A stretch of 64,000 nt of DNA from Micromonospora siamensis (GCF_900090305.1 NZ_LT607751.1:2108001-2172000); one strand, 5' to 3'. Counted from the stretch's first letter, positions 23,458 through 32,942 are shown. Program-made: numbers and translations. Notes: generated from the sequence alone by a model not told the origin.

Positions 23458-24135
23458 GTGAACAAGGCCGAGCTCATCGAGGCGCTCGCCGTTCGCCTGG
23501 GGGACCGGAAAACGGCGACGGCCGCGCTCGACGCGGTTCTCGCTGAGGTCCAGGCGGCGGTCACCAAGGGCGAGAAGGTGGCGATCACCGGATTCGGAGC
23601 GTTCGAAAAGCGTGTCCGGGGCGCCCGAACAGCGCGCAACCCGCGGACCGGCGAGGCGGTGAAGGTCAAGAAGACCTCCGTCCCGACGTTCCGCCCGGGG
23701 GCCGGTTTCAAGGAGATGGTGGCCAGCGGCAAGGTGGCGAAGGCCGCCGCGCCGGCCAAGAAGACCACCACCGCGGCGGCGAAGACCACCGGCACCAAGG
23801 CGACCGGGGCGAAGGCCACCGGCGCCAAGGCCACGGGTGCGAAGGCGACCGGCGCGAAGGCGACCGGAGCGAAGGCCACCGGCGCGAAGGCGACGGCGGC
23901 GAAGAAGACCACCACCGCCAAGGCGACGGCGGCGAAGAAGACCACCGCCGCCACCAAGAAGACCACGGCGGCCAAGGCGACCAAGACCACGGCCACCAAG
24001 AAGGCCACGCCGGCGAAGAGCGCCGCGAAGTCCACCGCGGCGAAGAAGACCACCGCTGCGGCCAGCCGCAGCACGGCGGCCAAGAAGGCCCCGGCGAAGA
24101 AGGCTCCGGCCAAGAAGGCAGCGACCAAGCGCTGA
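23458..24135 (+). CDS. hupB: HU-family nucleoid protein with H1-like Lys/Ala tail
   Basis: The protein has 225 residues; GTG 23458 follows GGGAGGAAG. Residues 1-90 are a canonical HU domain (MNKAELIEALAVRLGDRKTA, GEKVAITGFGAFEKRVRGARTARNPRTGE, VPTFRPGAGFKEMV). The remaining 135 residues are a histone H1-like tail of Lys, Ala and Thr. It includes six or seven near-perfect ATGAK repeats (15-bp DNA repeats at about 23788-23892) and PAKKA/AAKK units. It compacts DNA; tails of this type are characteristic of actinobacterial HupB/HupS and vary in length between species. A strong hairpin follows the stop. Confidence 0.97.
   Translation: MNKAELIEALAVRLGDRKTATAALDAVLAEVQAAVTKGEKVAITGFGAFEKRVRGARTARNPRTGEAVKVKKTSVPTFRPGAGFKEMVASGKVAKAAAPAKKTTTAAAKTTGTKATGAKATGAKATGAKATGAKATGAKATGAKATAAKKTTTAKATAAKKTTAATKKTTAAKATKTTATKKATPAKSAAKSTAAKKTTAAASRSTAAKKAPAKKAPAKKAATKR
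23788..23892 (+). repeat. 15-bp tandem repeats inside hupB
   Basis: Units of the form ACCGGCGCGAAGGCG, encoding ATGAK, repeat in frame with drift mostly at third positions. Confidence 0.85.
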
Positions 24136-24149
24136 CCGCGTCCGGGTCC

Positions 24150-24180
24150 GAGGGCGTCCACCGTCACGGTGGGCGCCCTC
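24150..24180 (+). terminator. hupB terminator
   Basis: GAGGGCGTCCACCG pairs with CGGTGGGCGCCCTC (14 bp, one G-T) around loop TCA, 15 nt after the stop. Confidence 0.7.
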
Positions 24181-24214
24181 AGCCCTGTCCCGGCCCGTGA
24201 CCCGACGGCGCCGG

Positions 24215-25090
24215 TCAGAGCCGGTCGGCGCCGACCAGCCGCTGCCCCGCGAAGGCCAGCAGCCACCCCCCGCCCTTCGGCGTGGTGAAGTCGTCCGCCC
24301 GGCCGGTCAGCAGTTCCAACGCACCCGGGATCACCTTGCCCTGGCTGCACACCCCGACCGGCTCACCCGCGCCGCCCAGCTCGGCCAGGCGGGCCGCCAC
24401 GGCCAACCGGCACTCGTCGGGCTGCTGACCGGGCTCCGGCTCGTCCAGGTCGCCCAGCACCTCGATCGGCAGGTCGAGCAGCGCCGCCGCCGGATCGAGG
24501 GTCTGCCGGCAACGCCGGGGGGAGGCGGAGAGCAGGCGTACCGGGCGGACCACGGCGACCAGCGGAGCCAGCCGGCGGGCCTGCACCTGCCCGGTGGCGT
24601 CCAGCGGCCGGCCGGTGTCCGGCCCCGACCAGGTCGCCCGCTTGCCGGCCTGGGCGTGCCGGACCAGCACCACGGCGCCGGTCACCGGGGCCAGCGCGGC
24701 GAACGTGGCCAGCACCTCCGCGTCGTGCGGATAGCTGACCAGGCGCACGGCGTCGTCGACCGGGAGCCAGCGGACGTCGTCCACCTCGGTGCCCGGCTGG
24801 AAACCGCCCTCGCCGACGGCCCGCATCGACCAGTAGTCGACCGTCTTGGGTAGTCCCTCGCTGCGGTAGCCCACGGTGGGCAGGCGCACCTGCGGCACCG
24901 CCCGCACGTCGGTCTCCTCGGCGACCTCGCGGACGGCGGCCAGCAGCGGGTGCTCACCCCGCTCCAGCTTCCCCTTCGGCAGCGACCAGTCGCCGTAGCG
25001 GGGGCGGTGCACCAGACACACCTGCACGCCGTCGTCGGTCGGGCGCCAGACCACGCCGCCGGCGGCGTGGATGCGGGTCACGGCAGCCAT
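24215..25090 (-). CDS. mutT1: MutT1-like NUDIX hydrolase fused to histidine phosphatase
   Basis: The protein has 291 residues in two domains. An N-terminal NUDIX domain carries the box GKLERGEHPLLAAVREVAEETDV (about 40-62). The C-terminal histidine-phosphatase domain carries VLVRHAQAGKR with catalytic RH and SASPRRCRQTLDPAAALL. This fusion is that of mycobacterial MutT1, which degrades 8-oxo-(d)GTP, diadenosine polyphosphates and related nucleotides. ATG 25090 overlaps the end of the CHAD gene by 13 nt, so it is co-transcribed with CYTH-CHAD and ppk1, which places nucleotide sanitation beside polyphosphate metabolism. Confidence 0.92.
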   Translation of the reverse strand: MAAVTRIHAAGGVVWRPTDDGVQVCLVHRPRYGDWSLPKGKLERGEHPLLAAVREVAEETDVRAVPQVRLPTVGYRSEGLPKTVDYWSMRAVGEGGFQPGTEVDDVRWLPVDDAVRLVSYPHDAEVLATFAALAPVTGAVVLVRHAQAGKRATWSGPDTGRPLDATGQVQARRLAPLVAVVRPVRLLSASPRRCRQTLDPAAALLDLPIEVLGDLDEPEPGQQPDECRLAVAARLAELGGAGEPVGVCSQGKVIPGALELLTGRADDFTTPKGGGWLLAFAGQRLVGADRL

Positions 25091-26592
25091 CGGGTCCGGC
25101 TCCTGCGGCCGGCCCGCCGCCAGGCCGCCGGGAAGTCGGTGCGGGCCCGGCGTACCGATCCGCGTTCCCGTTCCAGCAAACGCCCCGCGGCCACGGCCAG
25201 GCCGTGGCCGTCCGGGTGTTCGGCCGCCAGCGCCACCCAGGTCCGGCCGGCCACCGCCGCGTCCTGGTGCTCGCCGAGCAGGTCCTGCACCCGGGCCAGC
25301 GCCCGGCCCAGCTTGCGGGCGTCCGCGCCGGCCACCGGCGCCACCGCCCTGACGGCGTACCGGGCCTGCTTGGCGGCCTTGCGGACCGCGTGCCACTCGT
25401 CGTCCGGGCCGTCCGGGGCCAGCGCCGGGGCCTGCTCGGTCAGCGTCCGCCACGGCTTGGCGACCAGCTTCGGCAGCGCCTTGCGTGCCGGCCGGGCCGC
25501 CCGGGCCCGCAGCCGGGGCTCCCCGGCGGCCGACACCAGCGCGTCGACCAGCGCCAGGTAGCGCGGGGACCGCAGGGCCGTGTCCACGGCGGCCAGCGCC
25601 GCCTCCTGGCGGGCCGCGAGGGCCGCGTCCAGGGCGTCCACCGGCTCCGGCGGCACCGGGCAGGTGGGGTCGGCCGAGGCGGTACGCCGAAGCCGCTCCC
25701 GCAGCACCTCGGCGTCCCGGGCCGCACCGAGCACCTCGCCCAGCCACGTCAGCTCGGCGCGCAGCGGCCGGACCTGCTCCCGTTCCAGCAGCCGGCGGAA
25801 CGTCCGCAGGGCGCTGCGGAGCCGCCGGCAGCCCACCCGCATCTTGTGTACGGCGCTGTCGTCGTCGCCGACCGGGGCACGCAGCCGCACCAGCGGGTCG
25901 TTCGCCAGGATCCGGGCCACCCCGTCGCGGACCGCCTCGACGGCCACCTCCCCGGCGGTCGGCACCGCCGGCAACCCGGCCGGGGCCACCAGATCGGCGG
26001 GCTCCTGCGCCCGTGGGCCGAGCGCGCGGACGTGCTTGGGGACGAACGCCCCGCCCCGCGCCCCGGCGCCCTCCAGCGCCGCACCCACGTCGTCGAGCAG
26101 TGCCCGGTCACCGGCCTTGCGTTCCACCTCCAGCTCGCGGAACGCGTCGGTGGTCCGCCCCGCGGCGTCGAGCACCGTCACCCGGTCGTCGACCACCTCG
26201 GCCAGTACCGCGCCGTCGCGCCCGCACACCTCGTACGCGTCCCGCACGGTTCGCACCACCGCCACCGGACCCAGCGCGGCGCCCCGGGCGTGCACGGTGA
26301 CCAGAGCGGCCAGCTCGGCCGGCGGCTCACCGGGCGGGCCGGGTCGGGAGATCTCGTGCCGCACCCCCTGGGCGCCGGTCGGCAGCTTCACCGTCCACGG
26401 CAGCGCGTCACCCTCCCGGTGCCGCAGCGAGACACCGGCCCGGGCCAGCCGCAGGTCCGCGGTGTCGACGTAGCTCGCGACCAGGGTCACCGGTGGCACG
26501 GTCCGCACCGCGCCGCCGGCGGGCGCCACGGGGGACAGGTCCGGCAGCACGAAGTCGTCGGCCACCTCGTACTTGCGTTCCTCCTCGACCAT
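25078..26592 (-). CDS. CYTH-CHAD domain protein
   Basis: The 504-residue product starts with the CYTH signature (VEEERKYEV, the ExExK type) of the triphosphate tunnel fold, continuing with VASYVDTADLRLARAGVSLRHREG and WTVKLP. The C-terminal half (from about 230) is a CHAD helical domain rich in conserved His, Arg and Lys (DDSAVHKMRVGCRRLRSALRTF, WHAVRKAAKQARYAVRAVA). CHAD domains bind polyphosphate. Its position directly downstream of ppk1 supports a polyphosphate role. ATG 26592 is preferred over GTG 26595; AGGGTGG lies upstream. Confidence 0.9.
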   Translation of the reverse strand: MVEEERKYEVADDFVLPDLSPVAPAGGAVRTVPPVTLVASYVDTADLRLARAGVSLRHREGDALPWTVKLPTGAQGVRHEISRPGPPGEPPAELAALVTVHARGAALGPVAVVRTVRDAYEVCGRDGAVLAEVVDDRVTVLDAAGRTTDAFRELEVERKAGDRALLDDVGAALEGAGARGGAFVPKHVRALGPRAQEPADLVAPAGLPAVPTAGEVAVEAVRDGVARILANDPLVRLRAPVGDDDSAVHKMRVGCRRLRSALRTFRRLLEREQVRPLRAELTWLGEVLGAARDAEVLRERLRRTASADPTCPVPPEPVDALDAALAARQEAALAAVDTALRSPRYLALVDALVSAAGEPRLRARAARPARKALPKLVAKPWRTLTEQAPALAPDGPDDEWHAVRKAAKQARYAVRAVAPVAGADARKLGRALARVQDLLGEHQDAAVAGRTWVALAAEHPDGHGLAVAAGRLLERERGSVRRARTDFPAAWRRAGRRSRTRWLP

Positions 26593-26611
26593 CACGCCAC
26601 CCTATGGCCGC

Positions 26612-28939
26612 TCAGCCGGCCGTGCCGCCGACGCGGCGCAGCAGCGTCTCCTGCAGGTGCACCAGGGGCGTGTCGGTGCCGGTACGCCGGGTCCAGCTGC
26701 CGTCGGCGGCCAGCTCGAACGCGTCCACCTCCGGGCTCATCGCGCAGGTCAGCACGTGGTCCAGTTCGGCCCGGGCGACCGGGTCGCTGACCTGCACCAG
26801 CGCCTCCACCCGGCGGTCCAGGTTGCGGTGCATCAGGTCCGCCGAGCCCATCCAGAACTCGGCCTCCCCGTTGTTGCCGAACCGGAAGACACGCGAGTGT
26901 TCCAGGAACCGGCCGAGGATGGACCGGACCCGGATGTTCTCCGACAGGCCCGGTACGCCGGGACGCAGCGTGCACATCCCGCGGATGATCAGGTCGACGT
27001 GCACGCCGGCCCGGGAGGCCCGGTACAGCGCGTCGGTGATCTCCTCGTCGACCAGCGCGTTCACCTTGAACTGCACCAGCCCCGGCATGCCGAGGCGGAC
27101 GTGGGCGATCTCCCGTTCGATCCGCTCGATCAGGCCGCTGCGGATGCCCTGCGGCGCCACCAGCAACCGCCGGTACGCGGTCTGCCGGCTGTAGCCGGTG
27201 AGCACGTTGAACAGGTCGGTCAGGTCGGCGCCGATCTCCGGGTCGGCGGTGAGCATGCCGAAGTCCTCGTACAGCCGGGCCGTCTTCGGGTGGTAGTTGC
27301 CGGTGCCGATGTGGCAGTACCGCCGGATCTGGTTGCCCTCCTGGCGTACCACCAGGGCGGTCTTGCAGTGCGTCTTCAACCCGACCAGGCCGTAGACGAC
27401 GTGGCAGCCGGCGCGTTCCAGGGTGCGCGCCCAGCCGATGTTGGCCACCTCGTCGAAGCGGGCCTTCAGCTCCACCAGCACCACCACCTGCTTGCCGGCG
27501 GCGGCCGCGTCGACCAGCGCGTCGACGATCGGGGAGTCGCCGCTGGTCCGGTAGAGGGTCTGCTTGATGGCCAGCACGTTCGGGTCGGCGGCGGCCTGCT
27601 CGACGAAGCGCTGCACGCTGGTCGCGAACGAGTGGTACGGGTGGTGCACCAGCACGTCGCCGTCGCGCAGGGTGGCGAAGACGCTGCGCGGCACCTCGCC
27701 CTCGGTGAGCCGGGGGTGGGTGGCCGGTACGAACGGCGGGTCCTTGAGGTCGGGGCGGTCGGCCTCGCCGTACACCTGCCACAGCGCGGAGAGGTCGAGC
27801 AGGCCGCGGACCCGCAGCACGTCGTGGCTGTCCATGTCCAGCTCGCGGACCAGCAGCTCCAGCATGTGGTCGGAGATGGAGGCGGCGACCTCGAGGCGTA
27901 CCGGCGGTCCGAAGCGGCGGCGGGCCAGCTCCCGTTCCAGAGCCTGGAGCAGGTCCTCGTCGCGGTCCTCGTCGACCTCCACCTCGGCGTTGCGGGTGAC
28001 CCGGAACAGGTGGCACTCGACCACCTGCATGCCGGAGAAGAGCTGCCCCAGGTGCACCGAGATCAGGTCCTCCACCGGCAGGAACCGCACCCCGGGCCGT
28101 TCCCGGTCCACCCGGACGAACCGCGGCACGTTGTTGGGCACCTTCACCCGGGCGAACAGCTCCGACCCGCCGCCCGGGTCGCGGACCGCCACGGCCAGGT
28201 TCAACGACCGCCCGGAGATGTACGGGAACGGGTGCGCCGGGTCCACGGCGAGGGGGGTGAGCACCGGGAAGATGTGTTCGCGGAAGTAGGTGCGCAGCCG
28301 TTCCCGTTCGGCGGCGTCCAGCTCGGTCCAGCGGACGATCCGGATGTCCTCGGCGGCGAGCTTGGGCAGCACGTCGTCGACGAAGCAGCTGGCGTGCCGG
28401 GTGACCAGGTCGGCGGCCTTCTCGGAGATCAGTTCCAGCTGGTTGCGCAGCGGCATCCGGTCGCCGCCGCGCACCGGCAGGCCGGCGGAGAGCCGGCGCT
28501 TCAGCCCGGCGACCCGGACCATGTAGAACTCGTCGAGGTTGCTGGCGAAGATGGCCAGGAACTTCGCCCGCTCCAGCAGCGGCGTGCGCGGGTCCTCGGC
28601 CAGCGCCAGCACCCGGGCGTTGAAGTCGAGCCAGGACAGCTCGCGGTTGAGGAACCGGTCGGCGGGCAGCGGATCGGCGGCCGGTGGCGCGTCGGTCGGC
28701 GCGGCCGGGTCGAGGACCTCTTCCAGGCCGGCCGAGTCGGCGGCGCCGGCTTGCAGCCCGGCCAGGTCGGCGGCGCCCCCGGGCGGGGCTCCGGCCGGCT
28801 CGGCGGAGACCGCCGGGTGCGGTGGCCGGCTGAACCGGCCGCCGGGGCCGCGGCGGCGGGCGCCGTTGCGAGACTGCGCGGGCTGCGGTCGGTCGGTGGG
28901 GGACGGCTGGCTGGCGGGGTCCTTGCGAGGGGTGCTCAC
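26612..28939 (-). CDS. ppk1: Polyphosphate kinase 1
   Basis: The 775-residue product has a disordered Pro/Ala-rich N-terminal extension of about 95 residues, then the PPK1 core. This holds the N domain ([23 protein letters not shown]), head domain ([25 protein letters not shown]) and C1/C2 catalytic domains. The catalytic histidine region is [16 protein letters not shown], with [21 protein letters not shown] and NVLTGYS. It makes polyphosphate from ATP reversibly. GTG 28939 has no ribosome site but lies six nt after GATTAT, so it is probably leaderless. A PHO-box-like repeat overlaps the -35 region. The CYTH-CHAD gene follows 19 nt downstream. Confidence 0.96.
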   Translation of the reverse strand: MSTPRKDPASQPSPTDRPQPAQSRNGARRRGPGGRFSRPPHPAVSAEPAGAPPGGAADLAGLQAGAADSAGLEEVLDPAAPTDAPPAADPLPADRFLNRELSWLDFNARVLALAEDPRTPLLERAKFLAIFASNLDEFYMVRVAGLKRRLSAGLPVRGGDRMPLRNQLELISEKAADLVTRHASCFVDDVLPKLAAEDIRIVRWTELDAAERERLRTYFREHIFPVLTPLAVDPAHPFPYISGRSLNLAVAVRDPGGGSELFARVKVPNNVPRFVRVDRERPGVRFLPVEDLISVHLGQLFSGMQVVECHLFRVTRNAEVEVDEDRDEDLLQALERELARRRFGPPVRLEVAASISDHMLELLVRELDMDSHDVLRVRGLLDLSALWQVYGEADRPDLKDPPFVPATHPRLTEGEVPRSVFATLRDGDVLVHHPYHSFATSVQRFVEQAAADPNVLAIKQTLYRTSGDSPIVDALVDAAAAGKQVVVLVELKARFDEVANIGWARTLERAGCHVVYGLVGLKTHCKTALVVRQEGNQIRRYCHIGTGNYHPKTARLYEDFGMLTADPEIGADLTDLFNVLTGYSRQTAYRRLLVAPQGIRSGLIERIEREIAHVRLGMPGLVQFKVNALVDEEITDALYRASRAGVHVDLIIRGMCTLRPGVPGLSENIRVRSILGRFLEHSRVFRFGNNGEAEFWMGSADLMHRNLDRRVEALVQVSDPVARAELDHVLTCAMSPEVDAFELAADGSWTRRTGTDTPLVHLQETLLRRVGGTAG

Positions 28940-28945
28940 CAGCCC

Positions 28946-28979
28946 ATAATCACCCGATCCGGGTTAACGCAAAATGAAC
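28946..28979 (-). promoter_or_regulatory. ppk1 promoter with PHO-box-like direct repeat
   Basis: On the minus strand GTTCATTTTGC (28979-28969) is followed at once by GTTAACCCGGA (28968-28958). These are two 11-nt units resembling the PhoP direct-repeat unit of Streptomyces (GTTCACC-like). GATTAT (28951-28946) follows as -10, and the GTG start lies six nt on. Phosphate-starvation control is inferred. Confidence 0.6.
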
Positions 28980-28990
28980 TTGGGCCGGGA

Positions 28991-29188
28991 TCACGCCATC
29001 GTCGGCAGGGTGACCCGGACCACCTCGCCCTGCGCGTCGACGTCCACCCGCACCCGCTGGCCCAGGCGCAGCAGCCGCAGGCCCGAGGCGTCGAAGGCCC
29101 GGGCGGGGAACGGCAGCTCGGTGCCGTCGTCGAGGAGCAGCAGGCCGCTGCGGCTCTGCGCGTCGTAGGTCGCCACGGTGCCCTGCAT
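28991..29188 (-). CDS. Small OB-fold/cold-shock-like conserved protein
   Basis: A 65-residue protein starting MQGTVATYDAQSRSGLLLLDDGTELPF, a pattern close to the first strands of cold-shock or S1-type OB folds (GTVxxFDxxxxxGxI). It continues ARAFDASGLRLLRLGQRVRVDVDAQGEVVRVTLP. No RNP1/RNP2 aromatic residues are obvious, so nucleic-acid binding is not assured. ATG 29188 gives the family-like start; GTG 29203 would add five residues. It lies between ppk1 and cofC on the same strand. Confidence 0.65.
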   Translation of the reverse strand: MQGTVATYDAQSRSGLLLLDDGTELPFPARAFDASGLRLLRLGQRVRVDVDAQGEVVRVTLPTMA

Positions 29189-29228
29189 GCCAGCACCGTA
29201 CACCGGTGGGCGGCGGCGGCCGGTGCGC

Positions 29229-29867
29229 TCAGCCGGCGGGGGCGGCGTCGAGCAGGGCCGCGGTGGCCGGGCCGAGCCCGAGCCGGGCGGCGGCGGCCAG
29301 GTCGGCGGCGGTGTCCACGTCGCGGCGCAGCGTCGGCCAGGCCCCGGCCAGCGGCACCGCCCCGCCGGCCGCGTGCGCCGCCGCCGAGCCGACCCCGAAG
29401 CGCGGCTCCAGGGGTACGCCCGGCGGCGCGGCCAGCAGTACGGTGCCGGTGCCCGGGGCGTCGGCCACGAACCGGCGTACCCCGGCCGGCCCGTCCTGGG
29501 CGGCGGTGAGCGCCTGTGCCAGCTCGGCCGGGCGCAGCGCCGGCAGGTCGGAGGTCAGCCCGGCCACCCACCGCCCGCCGGTGGCCACGGACGCGCCGTG
29601 CCGGAACGCGCCGTTCAACCCGCCGCCCGGCGGCTCCGGCACCAGCCGGGCCCCCGCCGCCGCCAGTTCCGCCGCGACCCGGTCGTCGCCGGTGACCACC
29701 AGCACCTCGGCGACCGCGGGACAGGCCCGCACCGCGCGGACCGTGTCGGCCGCCAGAGCCAGGGCCAGGTCCTCGTGGGGTACGACCGGCAGGGCGCCCC
29801 GCAGCCGGCTCTTCGCCACGTCGAGGCGCTTCACCGGCACCACCACGGTCCAGGTCGGCTGACGCAC
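29229..29867 (-). CDS. cofC: 2-phospholactate / phosphoenolpyruvate guanylyltransferase CofC (FbiD)
   Basis: The protein has 212 residues and a Rossmann-like nucleotidyltransferase fold. It shows [19 protein letters not shown] (nucleotide-binding N-terminus), [37 protein letters not shown] and [16 protein letters not shown]. It also has a metal/substrate region [27 protein letters not shown]. It activates phospholactate or PEP with GTP as the first step in building the coenzyme F420 side chain. The window contains no other F420 gene. It sits in the same relative place as FbiD in Mycobacterium, near mutT1 and gpsA. The start is GTG 29867. Confidence 0.9.
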   Translation of the reverse strand: MRQPTWTVVVPVKRLDVAKSRLRGALPVVPHEDLALALAADTVRAVRACPAVAEVLVVTGDDRVAAELAAAGARLVPEPPGGGLNGAFRHGASVATGGRWVAGLTSDLPALRPAELAQALTAAQDGPAGVRRFVADAPGTGTVLLAAPPGVPLEPRFGVGSAAAHAAGGAVPLAGAWPTLRRDVDTAADLAAAARLGLGPATAALLDAAPAG

Positions 29868-29983
29868 GGCATCACATCCTGCCAGCCGGCGGCGGTACCC
29901 TCACTGGCCGGACCCGGGGCGAGCAGGCATGATTTCCCAGCGGACCACACCGCGGGTGCGGGCGCGGGCAATGAGGAGGCAGG

Positions 29984-30721
29984 GTGACACGGCGCAGGCT
30001 GGGATTCTGGCAACGGTTCGCCGTGGTGCTGGTCAAGCCCGTGATGACCGTCTGGACCCGGCGCACCTGGCGGGGTACGGAACACCTGCGCGAGCCCGGC
30101 GGCGTCATCATCGTGCCCAACCACCTCTCGCACGCCGACCCGCTGGTCTCCGCCCACTTCGTCTACGACTCCGGCCGTTGGCCGCAGTTCCTCGGCAAGG
30201 CCAGCGTGTTCCGGGTCCCGGTGATCGGCTGGATCCTGCACCGGTGCAGGCAGATCCCGGTGGAGCGGGGCACGGTCGACGCGGTGAAGTCCCTGGACAA
30301 GCTGGTCGCCGCGCTCGACGCGGGTGGCGCCGTGGTGATCTACCCGGAGGGCACCACCACCCGCCATCCCGACATGTGGCCGATGAAGGGCAAGACCGGG
30401 GCGGCGCGGCTCGCGCTGGCGACCGGCGCGCCGGTCGTGCCGGTGGCGATGTGGGGGCCGGAGAAGATCTTCGACCCGCGCACCAACCGGTTGAGCCTGC
30501 GCCCGCGGATCCCGGTCACGGTGGTGGCCGGCCCGCCGGTGGACCTGAGCCGGTGGGCCGGGGCCACCCCCACCCGGGCCACCCTGGAGGAGATGACCGA
30601 CGCGATCATGCTTCGGCTGCGCGACATGCTCGCCGAGATCCGGGGCGGCACACCGCCGCCCCTGTGGGAACGTCCCGGCCGGATCCGGCCCACCGACCAG
30701 CGCCCGGAGGCGGCAGCGTGA
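29984..30721 (+). CDS. plsC: 1-acyl-sn-glycerol-3-phosphate acyltransferase
   Basis: The protein has 245 residues. Acyltransferase block I is NHLSHADP (HX4D), block II a [15 protein letters not shown] region, and block [12 protein letters not shown]. It is membrane-associated through its N-terminal helix (about 10-24). It makes phosphatidic acid from lysophosphatidate. GTG 29984 follows GAGGAGGCAGG. TACCCT at 29896-29901 is a possible -10. It overlaps gpsA by four nt (GTGA), which pairs acyl transfer with glycerol-3-phosphate supply. Confidence 0.93.
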   Translation: MTRRRLGFWQRFAVVLVKPVMTVWTRRTWRGTEHLREPGGVIIVPNHLSHADPLVSAHFVYDSGRWPQFLGKASVFRVPVIGWILHRCRQIPVERGTVDAVKSLDKLVAALDAGGAVVIYPEGTTTRHPDMWPMKGKTGAARLALATGAPVVPVAMWGPEKIFDPRTNRLSLRPRIPVTVVAGPPVDLSRWAGATPTRATLEEMTDAIMLRLRDMLAEIRGGTPPPLWERPGRIRPTDQRPEAAA

Positions 30722-31725
30722 GCGGACACGTGGCGGTGCTCGGAGCGGGCTCCTGGGGCACCGCGTTCGCCAAGATCCTCGCCGACGCCGGCCGGGACGT
30801 GACGGTGTGGGCCCGTCGGGCTCCGGTGGCCGAGGCGATGCGTGTCCACCGGCGCAACCCGGAGTACCTGCCGGAGCTGCTGCTGCCGGACCGGGTGTCG
30901 GCGACCGGCGACCCGGTCGAGGCGATCACCGGCGCCGAGCTGGTGGTCCTCGCCGTGCCGTCGCAGACGCTGCGCGGCAACCTCGCCGAGTGGGTGCCCC
31001 ACCTGCACCCCGACGCCACCCTGGTCTCCCTGATGAAGGGGATCGAGCTGGGCACCACCAAGCGGATGAGCGAGGTGATCGTGGAGACCGCCGGGGTGAC
31101 CGGTGACCGGGTGGTCGTGGTCTCCGGTCCCAACCTCGCCCCGGAGATCGCCGCCGAGCAACCCGCGGCCACCGTGGTCGCCGGCACCGACCCGGGCCGG
31201 GCCACCCTGGTCCAGACGTCGATCCGGACGCCGTACTTCCGGCCGTACACCAACGACGACGTGATCGGCTGCGAGCTGGGCGGGGCGGTCAAGAACGTCA
31301 TCGCCCTGGCGTACGGCATCGCCACGGCGATGGGTTTCGGCGACAACACCCGGGCGATGCTGATGACCCGGGGGCTGGCCGAGACCGCCCGGCTGGGCGT
31401 GGCGCTCGGCGCCGACCCGATCACCTTCGCCGGCCTGGCCGGAATGGGCGACCTGGTGGCCTCCTGCTCGTCGCCGCTGGCCCGCAACCGCACCTTCGGC
31501 GAGCACCTGGGTCGTGGCGAGACGCTGGAGCAGGCGCAGGCGGCGACGCGGCAGACCGCCGAGGGCGTGAAGAGCTGCCTGGCCATCCGGGACCTGGCCC
31601 GGGCGCACGGGGTGGAGATGCCGATCACCGAGCAGATCGAGCGGATCTGCCACGAAGGGATGGACCCGCGGCTGGCCGTGGACACCCTGATGAGCCGGAC
31701 CGCCAAGCCGGAGTCGTACGAATGA
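30718..31725 (+). CDS. gpsA: Glycerol-3-phosphate dehydrogenase [NAD(P)+]
   Basis: The protein has 335 residues. The Rossmann motif [10 protein letters not shown] (9-18), [17 protein letters not shown], the catalytic Lys region [19 protein letters not shown] and [24 protein letters not shown] are all present. It reduces dihydroxyacetone phosphate to sn-glycerol-3-phosphate for phospholipids. GTG 30718 overlaps the plsC stop, and the stop in turn overlaps the next ATG (31722), so three genes are translationally coupled. Confidence 0.97.
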   Translation: MSGHVAVLGAGSWGTAFAKILADAGRDVTVWARRAPVAEAMRVHRRNPEYLPELLLPDRVSATGDPVEAITGAELVVLAVPSQTLRGNLAEWVPHLHPDATLVSLMKGIELGTTKRMSEVIVETAGVTGDRVVVVSGPNLAPEIAAEQPAATVVAGTDPGRATLVQTSIRTPYFRPYTNDDVIGCELGGAVKNVIALAYGIATAMGFGDNTRAMLMTRGLAETARLGVALGADPITFAGLAGMGDLVASCSSPLARNRTFGEHLGRGETLEQAQAATRQTAEGVKSCLAIRDLARAHGVEMPITEQIERICHEGMDPRLAVDTLMSRTAKPESYE

Positions 31726-32861
31726 GCGGGACGACCGACGCGGGGTGGGGGGACGGGACGCGCAGTGTGCGGGCCGGGCTGCCGGATCCGGTGCCGGGCC
31801 AGCCGTTCCTGCCGGGCCCGGTCTTCGCCGCGCCGTACCACCTCGACCCGTGGCAGGGCCCGTCGGCGGCGGCCAACGGCTACGGTCGCCCGGACAACCC
31901 CACCCGGCGGCTGCTGGAGGCTGCGGTCGGGGAGCTGGAGGGGGGCGACTGCCGGGTCTTCGCCAGCGGGCAGGCGGCCATCACCGGCCTGCTGCTGGCC
32001 CTGCTGCGACCCGGTGACACCGTGGTCCTGCCCGCCGACGGCTACTTCCCGGTGCGCGCCTTCGCCACCGACACCCTGGCCGGCATCGGCGTACGGGTGC
32101 TGTTCGCCCCGACCGCCGGCCCGTACCCGTCGTTCGACGGGGTGAAGCTGGTCCTGGTGGAGACGCCGGCGAACCCCGGCCTCGACGTGGTCGACCTGGC
32201 CGAGCTGACCGCCCGGGCGCACGCCGCCGGGGCGCTGGTCGCCGTCGACAACACCACCGCCACGCCGCTCGGGCAGCGCCCGCTGGACTTCGGCGCGGAC
32301 CTGGTGGTGGCCTCCGGCACCAAGGCCCTGACCGGGCACTCCGATCTGCTGCTCGGCTATGTCGCCACCCGTTCGGCCGGGTTGCTGGAGCCGTTGACCG
32401 CCTGGCGGACCGTCACCGGCGCCGTCCCGGGTGCGTTCGACGCCTGGCTGGCCCACCGTTCGCTGGCCACCCTCGACCTGCGGCTGGGCCGGCAGAGCGG
32501 CAACGCCGAGGCGGTGGCCCGGGCCCTGTCCGGGCGTCCCGACGTGACCGGGCTGCGTTGGCCGGGGCTGCCGGAGGATCCGGCGTACCCGGTGGCGTCG
32601 GAGCAGATGCGCCGGATCCCGGGGGTGCTCTCCTTCGACCTGGGCGACGCCGAGCGGGTCGCCCGCTTCCTCGACGCGTCCCGGCTGGTCGGCGCCGCCA
32701 CCTCGTTCGGTGGCCTGCACACCACCGCCGACCGGCGGGCCCAGTGGGGCGACGACACCGCGCCCGGTTTCGTCCGGCTCTCCTGCGGGGTGGAGGACCC
32801 GGCCGACCTGGTGGCGGACATCGTCGCCGCGCTGGACGCAGCCGGCCCGCCCCCGGGCTGA
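31722..32861 (+). CDS. Cystathionine gamma-lyase/MetB-like PLP enzyme
   Basis: The 379-residue protein has the fold type I PLP layout of the Cys/Met metabolism family. It shows [82 protein letters not shown] with the Schiff-base Lys in SGTKAL, and [12 protein letters not shown]. It may be a gamma-lyase or a gamma-synthase; actinobacterial members in this position are usually labelled cystathionine gamma-lyase. It overlaps gpsA by ATGA, an unexpected partner for phospholipid genes. Tandem 17-bp repeats start directly after its stop. Confidence 0.88.
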   Translation: MSGTTDAGWGDGTRSVRAGLPDPVPGQPFLPGPVFAAPYHLDPWQGPSAAANGYGRPDNPTRRLLEAAVGELEGGDCRVFASGQAAITGLLLALLRPGDTVVLPADGYFPVRAFATDTLAGIGVRVLFAPTAGPYPSFDGVKLVLVETPANPGLDVVDLAELTARAHAAGALVAVDNTTATPLGQRPLDFGADLVVASGTKALTGHSDLLLGYVATRSAGLLEPLTAWRTVTGAVPGAFDAWLAHRSLATLDLRLGRQSGNAEAVARALSGRPDVTGLRWPGLPEDPAYPVASEQMRRIPGVLSFDLGDAERVARFLDASRLVGAATSFGGLHTTADRRAQWGDDTAPGFVRLSCGVEDPADLVADIVAALDAAGPPPG

Positions 32862-32862
32862 G

Positions 32863-32913
32863 CCCGCCGCGCCGCTCGGCCCGCCGCGCCGCTCGGCCCG
32901 CCGCGCCGCTCGG
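32863..32913. repeat. Three tandem 17-bp repeats
   Basis: CCCGCCGCGCCGCTCGG is repeated three times without gaps (32863-32879, 32880-32896, 32897-32913), two nt after the MetC-like stop codon. Confidence 0.95.
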
Positions 32914-32942
32914 CTGGCCCTCCGCGCCGGGAGTGAACTCCG

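Noticed and set aside
23153-23461. A 102-residue open frame between ndgR and hupB
   Set aside because: It has no ribosome site, crosses the terminator and hupB promoter, and shows no LeuD or other family features.
24215-25747. Extended 510-residue frame for mutT1
   Set aside because: The extension is an out-of-frame shadow of the CHAD domain. NUDIX similarity begins at ATG 25090.
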